In this document: one piece after another, positions 1-9,770 of the stretch
Numbering within the stretch: the stretch's first letter is position 1
Layout of the letters: each line of letters opens with the position of its first letter
The notes under the pieces: generated by a model
Database searches by the model: none
Seen by the model: the letters and a program-made list of their open reading frames with translations, nothing else
What the model was told of the DNA's origin: nothing
Assembly: GCA_963678675.1 (NCBI GenBank)
Contig: OY783192.1
Coordinates: forward strand, 30,643,487-30,707,486
From: Xiphydria camelus
Taxonomy: Eukaryota; Arthropoda; Insecta; Hymenoptera; Xiphydriidae
DNA length: 64,000 nucleotides
Reading direction: 5' to 3'
Program-made: the position numbers and the translations under genes

Positions 1-1560
1 CCGTGGAAACTTCACTGTGCATTAAAGAATTTTGAAAGTCCGTTAGTGCGTCCCCCGACCTTAAAATGTCAAGTTCAACGCGCAATAAATATATGACGGT
101 TATCGCAGACAGCCTGGGACTGACTCTAGACTCGTCTGCCAAGGTGAGCCGACTGTAGGCACGAGCAGTGCCTTTATATAGTGGACGGCAGAAGGCAGAA
201 AAGGTGGGATAGAGCAGTACCAGTCTCGCTTACGCCGAAGTCACGAAAAAAGGTGAACGTCCTCGTCCGAACCGTCCCCGTCACTTCACCGCTGCTCCTC
301 GTCACTCCGACAATCGCGACGACGAGGATGACGACGAGGGGGAGGAGGACGATCGGCTCGATTCCACTGAGTTTCGAAACGAGATCCCGCGTCGACTTTC
401 CAGCGCGGGTGAAATTTTCCCGCGCAATCGACTTTTCCCGCGGCCCCTGCGACGCGGCGCGCGATAAACGGAAAAACGAAAAGCTGCGGGGCTTCGTTTC
501 GTAAACGCAGGCGCCTATGACGAGCGTGAATTCGTATTCGAAAATTCTAGCGCGTCCTACTTTTCCATCGGGCACCGTTAAGAACGGGTCGAAAGAGGAG
601 GAACGCGGGTTTCACGAATGCCGATAAGGTCGAGCCAACTGAATCGTGAAACGAGCGGTCGCAGGTATACGAAGTACTCGCGTTATAGCTGTGATAAGAG
701 AGGGACTCGTTGAAAGGCAGACCGGCGTTGCACTCGAGAATTATCTTGTATATATTATTTCCAGGCGGTGATTTGTCGTGATAAACCCTTTTTAAACCTT
801 CATACGAAACCGAACACGGTAAATGAGGTACCGTTTTAAGAATTAAGTTATCTGCTTTTGACGATTATTAAATTACAATTAATTGTACATCGTAGATATT
901 ATTTGTTTAAAAATCGAGGGTAAAAATTGAATTTTAGTAAAGATAACGCATAATCTACAATCATTCCATATTTTCTGCGCTTACGTTCCCCATCTTCTGT
1001 CGTCTGCGGAATTTCCGCCCCAAGCTCAATAGCCTTTATTTTGTGAAAAATTTTCGCGTTTGAAAAATAATGGCTCGATCTTATCACGGTGAATCTTATA
1101 ATATCGTATAGCTACGATAAAAATTAGAGAGAATTAGCTGTACGGTAAAATTTATTATTGACCGCTCGTGAATAAGAAATAAAAATAGTTACGCCCCCCC
1201 CAGCGGGAGGTGATAAAATGCGGACCGAGAGACGAGCCCTTCGAGGCACGACAACCGATCGCGCGGCCTCTTCCGAATGGGCATCTGGAACGTGCGACGA
1301 ACCGCGAAGAGCTAATTGTAAGAAACTCTCGAGTTGGCACAGACTCCCACGGACTGGTACAGGCCAAGGGAGTTCTGCATTCTCGCGGCGGAACCTCGTT
1401 TATGGATCCGGAATTTCTGCATGTCGGAGGGAATAAATATGTCGTCTTTTACGAAAGATAAATAGCATCCGTTGGGTGAAAAAAGGACGAGAATTGTGAG
1501 AATGGAATATGAAACATGTGTGGAAGTCGTCGAAAAGTATATTAATCACGGTTACCTATA
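1..1560. other. Non-coding stretch, no gene recognised
   Basis: Fairly GC-rich sequence to about 700, then AT-rich. There is a TATA-like run near 173-178 (TTTATATAG context) ahead of a GC-rich block at 180-560, which could be promoter-like, but no recognisable protein is encoded on either strand. If the CrebA call at 9705-9770 is right, this stretch lies in that gene's long first intron or beyond it. Confidence 0.4.
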
Positions 1561-1561
1561 G

Positions 1562-1739
1562 GTACTAAATAATTGATTTGACATTTTGGGTAAAGTATCG
1601 CATTCATTGCTTTACTGTATGACAGCTATTGAAATAGGTACGTTTAGTGAAGTTATATGTACCTATGTCAAATGTTGCCATACAGTAAAGCAATGAATGC
1701 AATACTTTCCCCAAAATGTCAAATCTATTATCTAGTATT
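1562..1739. repeat. Inverted-repeat (foldback) element, about 178 bp
   Basis: Two arms of about 63 bp, 1562-1624 and 1677-1739, are near-perfect reverse complements sharing the core GCATTCATTGCTTTACTGTA, separated by a loop of about 52 bp. The arms differ at a few bases. It has no coding capacity and is probably a MITE. I could not define a clean target-site duplication. Confidence 0.7.
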
Positions 1740-2536
1740 TTATAATAATGACTAATTATATAATAAATAATTACTTATAGATTATCTAGTACCTATAATA
1801 ATGACGACTAAAATATACTCTTCTCTCCGTGTATACATATAATTTCGCACCGGATTACCCTAACTAATGCACTTTGCCAAGCCGATCTAAACAATCATAA
1901 TAGTTAGGTCGATATCTCGAAGAGACTGTGAGATATCAATGATTTTATGTACAAGAAATTTCTTATCGCGTAAAAACACCAGTATCAAATAATATTGCAG
2001 CCGCCGTTACGATTCCAAAAGCGTCAAATACATGCGAATCCCAGAATTTTCCCTTGATTAAACAAAAAATCAATTCGGCCATTCCGCAAATTCTCCCTGC
2101 TAGCACAGAGACCCGTTACGTAGAATCGGACTGCAAAAGCGCAATGGCAGGTGAGAAAGGTACAGGCGATAAGGTATCGGCTCGTGAGTTACAGAGGCAC
2201 CAACACATACGCAGATTCGACGAGCGAAGCACGATCGTTTATATCGCCGGCGTATTTGAGACCGTCCGATACACGTTTATCGGCCCCGTGCAACACCGTA
2301 CCACCGATTAGGCACACCTATCTTACCGCGCACTCGCACGACTCTCTTATCAAACCGCGGCACGAAATAACCACACGATGCGAACGGAATAGAATCGAGT
2401 AGTCGAGACACAGCCGAAGGACGAGCCTGCGAGATTCTGATAGGGTGGTACGATCCGTATATCCCACTTACGGCTGACAAGATAAAGTACAAATTGATAT
2501 GTGATATCAAGGACCGTACGGTGAGGTATCAATAGA

Positions 2537-2769
2537 CACTCCGAGAAAATAATTTGTTCGCAGTTAATAAATACTTGTTTAAATATGGTGAAATAAACAT
2601 TTTGTTGGATCGAGTGAATCTACATTAACTATTGCGATATTCATTTGGCACAATTAATCTTCCGAGGTAGCCGTTTGAATGAAATAAATATTTTAATAAC
2701 TAACATATATTTTCTTGGCCTAACGAAATATTTATTTCGCCGTATTATTAATAAACTGTTATCTCGGTG
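2537..2769. mobile_element. MITE copy A of a side-by-side pair
   Basis: A non-coding element of 233 bp with ends beginning CACTCCGAGAAAA and finishing CTCGGTG. Internally it has inverted TTCGCCAT/ATGGTGAA-type segments and AATAAACATTT motifs. It is similar in direct orientation to the segment that begins three bases downstream. Confidence 0.7.
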
Positions 2770-2772
2770 ATA

Positions 2773-3014
2773 CACAGAGAAAACAGCTTGTTCATAGCTA
2801 ATAAATGTTTGTTTGAACATGGCGAAATAAACATTTTATTGGACCAAGTCAATGTTAATTAACTATTGCAATATTTATTAAATCCTCCGAGGTAATCGTT
2901 TGAATGAAATAAACATTTTAATAATTAACATATATCTTCTTGTCCTAACAAAATATTTATTTCGCCGTATTTTAAATTATATTTATTTACTATTAATAAA
3001 CTGTTTTCTCGGTG
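2773..3014. mobile_element. MITE copy B of a side-by-side pair
   Basis: A second copy, 242 bp, in the same orientation as copy A. It starts CACAGAGAAAACAG and ends CTGTTTTCTCGGTG, so its two termini are good inverted repeats of each other. Diverged from copy A by substitutions and small indels. Only three bases separate the copies, which suggests insertion into or next to an existing end, or tandem duplication. Confidence 0.7.
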
Positions 3015-4220
3015 TGTAAAACGACATCAAGGCTACTTGCGATATATTTCCCATAGGATTCTTTTGTAAAATATCAATGCCGCGAGACACTACCGTGTCT
3101 CTTGATAAGAGAAAATAAGAGATTTTGATAAATCATAAGAAAAACCATCCGAATAAAATAGACCACTCTCTGTCTCGATATCAAGCTGCATATGTATGTA
3201 CATACAACCCCTGCACGCAAGCGAGGCCTCCGCGTGCACCGTTCGTAAACACAAAAGTTCCCCTTGCACGCCGATTTGCACAGTTGGACACAGCGCATGC
3301 AACAGTGCGCTGCGCGCGCTGTAGGCCTAGAGATACACCGCATTCGCGTACTTATATCACACCAACGAGCGTGTAATTAGCTGATTAGCCTATATGGTCG
3401 CGTGTACCGCAATGACGAGCTATAGCCACCAGCTACCGACTTATTACCCTCTAAATTGGGTCGAGCGGATCCCGATGAGACGGTGAGATATGGGATAGTA
3501 GGAAACCAACGGTAATCGTTAGTACAATAGCTACATCAGTCAGTGGAAACGAAAGTAAGCTACCTCATAAGCAAATAAGTACGAGCCCGCAATTTAGACG
3601 GGACTCTATGTATATACAATCACTCCTGTAGATATACATCTCTGCGCATAAGGCTTCTGTCTTACGGACCATTTCCACTGATTGGTAAGTCAGGTAGGCG
3701 AACAGGAGTATATCGCTAAATTGAGTCCGCCCTCCGCATATCTCATTCCGATGGAAGCCCCGAATTCGATTTGAAACGAGGCGAAACCGTTACGAAGTGC
3801 CCCTCTATTCGCGTCGCGCGCCTGTTTCCAGGCAGGAAAAGAGCGGAACGCGCTGTCGGCTGTTACGTAACTCGTCATTTTCGAATAGCAGCTATTGTGC
3901 AAGTATTTTCAAAATACGTATGATGGTCGCTTTTTGCCCGGCGATAGCGGCAAATCAATTTCTAACGTCGATGGGGAGCGAGATGTCGATTGCAGCGTGG
4001 TTTTATCGATTCGATCGGAAAATTTGGAGGGACAGGGTAGTCGCGATATTATGGCAATTGACTAAAAAAAATTTTCATTTTTATAAAGAAATTTGTAATC
4101 TGTATACATATTCAATATAAAACGAAAAAGAAAAAGTCCAAAAAAATAATTATGCGCTGAGTTATGAGTGCGTTTCTCTCTACTAAGTTATGAAGTCATC
4201 GAAGAGCCGTGAAAGACGCA
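3015..4220. other. Non-coding stretch with a degenerate dispersed repeat
   Basis: No gene recognised. From about 4060 to 4200 lies an AT-rich repeat containing TTTGTAATCTGTATACATAT and AAAAAATAATTAT. A diverged second copy is at about 9480-9630. Confidence 0.4.
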
Positions 4221-4477
4221 CACTGAGGGAAAAGGTGTCTAGTTGAATACGAAGCTAATAGAAAAATGTATTTGAGATAAATAAGAATTTATTCACATCG
4301 AACAAAAGTTTATTTGAATTCAATAAATGTTTTGTATGTCTTTTTAATCGAGTACAAACCTAGTAGAATATTTATTTCATTCAAATAGACTTTTGTTCGA
4401 TGTGAATAAATTCCTATTCATCTGTAATAAATTGTTCTACTATAGGTTGATATTCAACTAAACCTTTTCCCTGGGTG
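4221..4477. mobile_element. MITE, family with second copy at 7192-7446
   Basis: A non-coding element of 257 bp. Terminal inverted repeats start CACTGAGGGAAAAGG at the left; the right end reads CCTTTTCCCTGGGTG. Internal arms share CACATCGAACAAAAGT and its reverse complement. The copy at 7192-7446 has the same ends and internal order in the same orientation. Confidence 0.8.
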
Positions 4478-5277
4478 TATTTATGCCAAGCAATGAGTAC
4501 GAGAGAGATAAACTTACTGAGCGATGACATATACTGCATTTCAAAATATCGCTTTCCGACTAAAATGAGGCCGAAAATGAAAAATGAAAAAATACTGGCC
4601 AAATAATTTTGTTCACATTTTTCGAATCATCGATAAAAAAATCAGTCAACTACCCTGTTGTAGCGTGGGGTGTTTCGAGTGGGATCAACATTCAGACACG
4701 CCGGCCGGCCGCATACACATGAGTCACTTTCAGGTCCCCCCCGCCCCGATAATGCTACGGGAGATAATGGGATGCAGGTTGCACGTATGTACCTATATGC
4801 TTCGAGCACTTACGTAAGATCGTGTGTGCACCGACGCGCGCGCGGGGTATATTGTTGCGAGCGTGTTACGATTGCTGTTAATTCGACGGGAGCCCAATTA
4901 CGTCGCGGTGATAACACTATGGGGTGACCCTGAAGATAACTTCGATGTAGTTTTCGGGGTGAAAAGATGAGACGTGAAGTTATTTCTGTACTTCCTCTTG
5001 TACGGATAAATAAAGACTGTCTCTTTCCTTCTGGGAGATCACTGAATTGGCGTCAATGGACGAGAAAACACTTGCCTTTTGAAGAAGGAGATATCAGCGG
5101 ATGAAATGTAGGAAACATCATGATAGTCACAGTTAAGTCTACTCTTTCTGGCAAACCCGGTAAAAGTTTCTGTTTTCTGGGAATCCACTAAGTCTCCAAA
5201 TCTTCTTTAAAAAACTAACAGTGAATCCAAATTCTCACTAAACCTTGATGAAAAAATTTGTCTAACTTTCTAAAAAA

Positions 5278-5660
5278 CTGACTTTCTGTAGTATTCGGAA
5301 CATTTTCAGGGTAGTATCAGAGTTTGTCAGAGAAATGTCCAAAAATATCCATCTTTCTCTCACGCACAAAAACTTTTCTGAAAAAGTCTAATAAAAATTG
5401 ACAAACATCTGGACCAGTCCATTAAATTCTGCAAAATTTCTAAAAAATTCTGAAAATGTTTGTACTTTTACAGAAATTATAAGTTTTCAAAGAATTGCTA
5501 AACTTTAGAGTTGGTCAAACATTTATCAACATTTTTTAGGAAAGCTTTTATGCGTGAAAGAAAAACGGATATTCTTCGACATTTCTCTGACTTTCTCTAA
5601 TAAACTCTGATACTCCCCTGAAAATGTCTGAAAATTTTCCAATTACTACAGAAATCGTAA
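5278..5660. repeat. Degenerate foldback repeat
   Basis: Two diverged inverted arms, about 5278-5405 and 5517-5660, share CATTTTCAGG-GTATCAGAGTTT, CAGAGAAATGTC and TCACGCA-AAAA motifs in reverse-complement orientation. It is old and substituted with no coding capacity. The true ends may lie further out, near 5150 and 5720. Confidence 0.55.
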
Positions 5661-7191
5661 GAAAATCAAAATATCTCAGTTTTTCAGAAATTTGTTACCT
5701 ACAGAAATATTTTCCATCAAGGAATTTCCTCGAAATAAAAAAAAATTATAAAATTATTATATTGTACGCTCTTTTCCGCGTCTTCCACCGAATATGTGAT
5801 AACATCCCTCAACGCGATAGATCCGAATTAATAGAAATAAACAAAACCATCGCTATAACTAGACATCGACTTTGCTAGACAATAATTCACGAAGAAAAGA
5901 AGGACAAGCAAATTCGTCCGACTTTTTAAATTGGCCGCAACTTATCCGCGATGTCTATAGTCACATCTGAAAGCAAAACTCCCCGACTTTTCAAGGTTTT
6001 CCAGTCTGAAATAACCTGTTTTCCCCGAACCTCATACATATGCAGATCCGATGTAGCAGTGAACGCAACGATCATCCTCTCGGGCAGAAATTTCTTAATA
6101 TAGATTAAAACTTCTAAATTGGCAAGAAATAGCCGTGGGTAAAAAAATGGCCGTACCTTCAAAAATCCCTTTTTAATAATAAAATTCAAGTAATTTATGA
6201 CGAGAAACCCGACGGACTTACGATCGGATCATTCTACAAATGAAATGAAAAATTTTTCCTTATCAGTACGTACCTAACCGTCACAAACTACGAGCGACGA
6301 TTTTACGTCTCCTAGAAGTAGAACACCCCGCAACGCGCGTTCCGTAAAACCGAAGCTACTGCAAGACGATGAAATCGACAACTATAAATACTTTTATGTA
6401 ACTAAATAACGAAGGACCAAAATGACTAATACTTTATATTACCTTCCACGTACTGACCTAATGACTGTGACTTCGGGGGCGATAATTTTTTTTCGAAAAT
6501 CTTTCAAATTCTAACCTTTTCCCCCGTCTCCCTTTTCCATGGCATAAACTTTTCTGATAACTCCAAGTTTCCCAGAATCCCCTGACCGTCGGACATCATG
6601 TTATCGTGTTCATATCCCCGGGTGACCGATAATATCTTGGTTCATCATGCCTCTTTTTCTATTTCATAAAAACGCTGTACTTTTCAATGAAAATCCTGGT
6701 CCAACAGCTGTCGTGTCGTCTTTTCCCACCTCTACCCTATTTCCGTCAAAAAAGCATCCGTTTCCGGGAAATGCGCGATCTGTCGATATACAAGCGCGCG
6801 ATACTAATTCGGATAGCTTTCATCAGCGTTTCTCGGCGATAACACAGTAGATTTCAGCCCTGATACGCCGACGTGGAGTATTCTAAAGTTTTCTCGAGTA
6901 TCTCTCAGCGACGTGGGATCTTTCGCCCGACGTCAAGCGTCGATCCGATTACGTCAGAAATTAAGACCTCGTGAAGCTACTGAGTTGGAAATTTTGGGAA
7001 AACTAGACTTCGAAGAGTGACGAAATACGAGAATTCCATCAATGTTACACGCTAGAAGGTGTGTCAACAAAAGAGGTGACGTAAATAGTTCCTCGTTTTA
7101 CAACGACTGCCGATAATGATAAAAATGATGGTTGAAATTACGCGGTACAGGATTCAATCGGGACCAAACAAATCGACTATCACATTTTCTA
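5661..7191. other. Non-coding stretch, nothing recognised
   Basis: Only short open frames, none resembling a known protein. The composition is mixed and no clear repeat was seen. Confidence 0.4.
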
Positions 7192-7446
7192 TACTAAGGG
7201 AAAAGGTCTAGTTGAATATAGATCTATTTAAAAAATTTATTTGAGATAGATAGGAAATTATTCACATCGAACAAAAGTCTATTTGACTTAAATAAATGTT
7301 TTGCGTGTCTTCTTAATCGAGTTCGAACCTAGTAGAACATTTTTATTTAATTCTGATAGACTTTTGTTCGATGTGAAAAAATTCCTATTCATCTCAAACA
7401 ATTTTTTGCTATCAGGTTCGTGTTTAATTAGACCTTTCCCTGGGTA
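7192..7446. mobile_element. MITE, second copy of the 4221-4477 family
   Basis: A 255 bp element with ends TACTAAGGGAAAAGG and CCTTTCCCTGGGTA. It has the same internal inverted CACATCGAACAAAAGT segments, the same GTGTCTT...TTAATCGAGT centre and the same orientation as the copy about 3 kb upstream. Confidence 0.8.
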
Positions 7447-8026
7447 TAACGCGATAGCGACAATCGAATAACCCAATTCCATCCAATCCATTATTTATAA
7501 ACAAACCCAGGGCGACCCGACAACGTGTGGTTACCAAAACAAAAAACTCCTACGAGGACCAACGAAGCCAAAGAAACTTACGCGTACGTCGCTCAACGAA
7601 GTTGTGTCAATAAATTATACCGATAATATATTAGATCCCCACCTGTGTGTGCGCAAGCACGAAGGTACGAGCGAGGAAAATAATAACTCGTTGCGTGACG
7701 CGCGAGTACCGCCTTGGTCGACTAATAAAATACCTGTAAAACCGAAGGAAATGGGAGTACGGTCAGTTTGATAAACGGCTCTTGCGAGTTAAATTGCAAG
7801 TTCGCCGTCGCGACGCCGAGTGCTCGTCGACGAACGGCGACACGGTCACTCCGCGGGGTACCGTGTGCGCTTCTCTCGCGCCGCAATGAAAAGGGCGATG
7901 ATAATATAGCCTACGGGCTACGGGTATATTGTTCGGCGTTTGCGCGATCGTCGCAAAGGCAGACTTCGGATATAGCATAATTATATGTGTGTGATGTCAA
8001 GAAAATACGTGGAAGAGCACTTCGTG
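7447..8026. other. Non-coding stretch, nothing recognised
   Basis: Moderately GC-rich sequence with overlapping short open frames on both strands, none resembling a known protein. Confidence 0.35.
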
Positions 8027-8212
8027 CACTGAGAAAAAAAAATATTAAAAATTATTCTGTTAGAAGGATAATCTGAGTACGAAAGGTAAAGTGGATCGAA
8101 AATTATTCTAAGGTTAAATTTTATACCCTGAAAGGATAATTTTTGATCTGTTTACCTTTCGTACTCAGATTATCCTTCTAACAGAATAAATTTTAATCTT
8201 TTTTTTTCAGTG
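8027..8212. mobile_element. Foldback MITE, 186 bp
   Basis: Starts CACTGAGAAAAAAA and ends TTTTTTTCAGTG. The arms contain CTGTTAGAAGGATAATCTGA and its exact reverse complement, so most of the element would fold into one hairpin. It may have a 2-bp TG flank on both sides. Non-coding. Confidence 0.8.
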
Positions 8213-8258
8213 TGTCGCTTGCAATTTAAGATTCAATGCGGGGAGGTGTAATTCGATG

Positions 8259-8492
8259 CACGCGGAAAAAATAAATCGTAGGATTTATAAAGTTTGTGAT
8301 AAATTTCGAGGCAAGGCCAATTCGTTGTTACGATAATCACGATTTTAGTAAAAATTACAGCAACGCTTGCAACTTCTACAAGTTTAATTATAATTTTTAC
8401 TAAAATTGTAGTTATCGTAACGATAAATTGGATTTGTCCTCAAATTTACTACAAACCTTTTAATTAAGTACTACGATTTATTTTTTCCCGTG
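8259..8492. mobile_element. Foldback MITE, 234 bp
   Basis: Ends CACGCGGAAAAAATAAATCG and the matching reverse complement CGATTTATTTTTTCCCGTG. A second internal inverted pair is based on TTAGTAAAAATTA and CGTTACGATAA. It lies 46 bp from the preceding MITE. Non-coding. Confidence 0.75.
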
Positions 8493-9704
8493 CGGTAAGA
8501 GATTTAATGAGGGTTTTTTATCGCGCGAGCGAGAAGCTTCTGGCGATATTCTATTTAGCGTCGAATATGACAAGCGATTCTAGGATGTTGCTTATAACAG
8601 CTGTGTTTTATCATTGACGTGAACGTATCGCGTACCTATTTTTACTGTGTATACTGCAGGATTATCGGTGTACACTTTTACGAGGCGAGAAAAATCACGA
8701 GTTGCTTCCTCGACACGTTCCATTTTTATAGTCATCGTTTAAAGGAGGAACTCAAAAGGCGACCGAAAACAGCCGCGTTTAATATAATTCGATCTTATCA
8801 ATCCCACCGCGGCTTTTGGTCTACCCTACCATCGACCGTCCGTGTAGCTCGAATTTTTAAATCTCTAAATGCAAGCAAAAGATATTTTCTCGCGTTATTT
8901 ATATCAAAATAGAAAAGTCCCCCGAAGTCGTTAAAGTGAATTTAAGAAATGAATTTTAATCCCTCCACAGATGAAAGAGAGAAAAGAGATAATAAAAAAA
9001 AATAATGCAATCCTCAGTCCTGATGTTTTGAACGCTCCAATGATTCAACGATTTAGAGAAAACTATCCTCTTATCCACTTGCAGAATCAAGTACTATCGC
9101 GGAGATAAACTTGTTGAATTCACGACGAGCGCGATAAAATCGACGAGGGTCGTCAAACAAGGTCTGCTTGTACAGGTGCGGCGTGTGAGTGTTTCCGTTT
9201 TGAAGGTGTCACACGGCCGACAGTTATTAACGGCTCGGTAAAATGGTAGTTTAGCGATACCCGCTAATTAACGAGGAGCGTGCGATTGATGCACGGTCCC
9301 CGTCGCCCGTTGTCGACATCGCGTTATAACCCCCGAAGTTTTCACTTGTGGTGTATTCTCCGATCCGGGAGAATGTTTTTTGTTTTCTTTCTCAATGCAA
9401 CGGAAAGATGGTCTCGGTATATCCCAATGAGAACACGACGAAGGAAGTAATTGTTTTCGAGAGAAATTCGGTCCTTATAACAAAAATATTCATATTTTTA
9501 AATTCAATTTGTAATCTGCATACATATGTAATATCACACGAAAAAGATGTCCGAAAAAATAATTATTCACAGAGTTGTAAGTGCATTTTTTTCTACAACG
9601 TTATCACATCATGACGTTTCGGTGCATCGCCGAAGAGAGCGCTTATATTAGCTGCCGATGGGAAGACAAAAATCCGTCGAGAGAAAGAGGATCCTAGAAC
9701 TCAC
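8493..9704. other. Probable intron 1 sequence of CrebA-like gene; no gene seen
   Basis: No recognisable coding sequence. A diverged copy of the 4060-4200 AT-rich repeat lies at about 9480-9630 (TTTGTAATCTGCATACATAT, AAAAAATAATTATTCA). The stretch lies immediately 3' of the splice donor of the exon at 9705-9770. Confidence 0.4.
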
Positions 9705-9770
9705 CGGTTCGGCGAGATAGGACTCCCACAGCTCCCGCAAGTCGCCGCTTCCCACGTCGTAAAACTCCAT
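9705..9770 (-). CDS. CrebA: First coding exon of a probable CrebA / CREB3-like bZIP factor (partial)
   Basis: On the minus strand an ATG at 9770 opens 22 codons beginning MEFYDVGSGDLRELWES. They end exactly at a consensus donor (CCG|GTGAGT, at 9704-9703). The start resembles the N-terminus of Drosophila CrebA as I recall it (MEFYD-GDL-W motif). CrebA is a CREB3-class bZIP activator of secretory-pathway genes. No later exon was found between here and the window's left edge, so intron 1 would exceed 9.7 kb and the bZIP-encoding exons lie outside. An in-frame extension upstream exists but is arginine-rich and GC-biased, so I prefer the ATG at 9770. The identity rests on this short peptide only. 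Confidence 0.55.
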
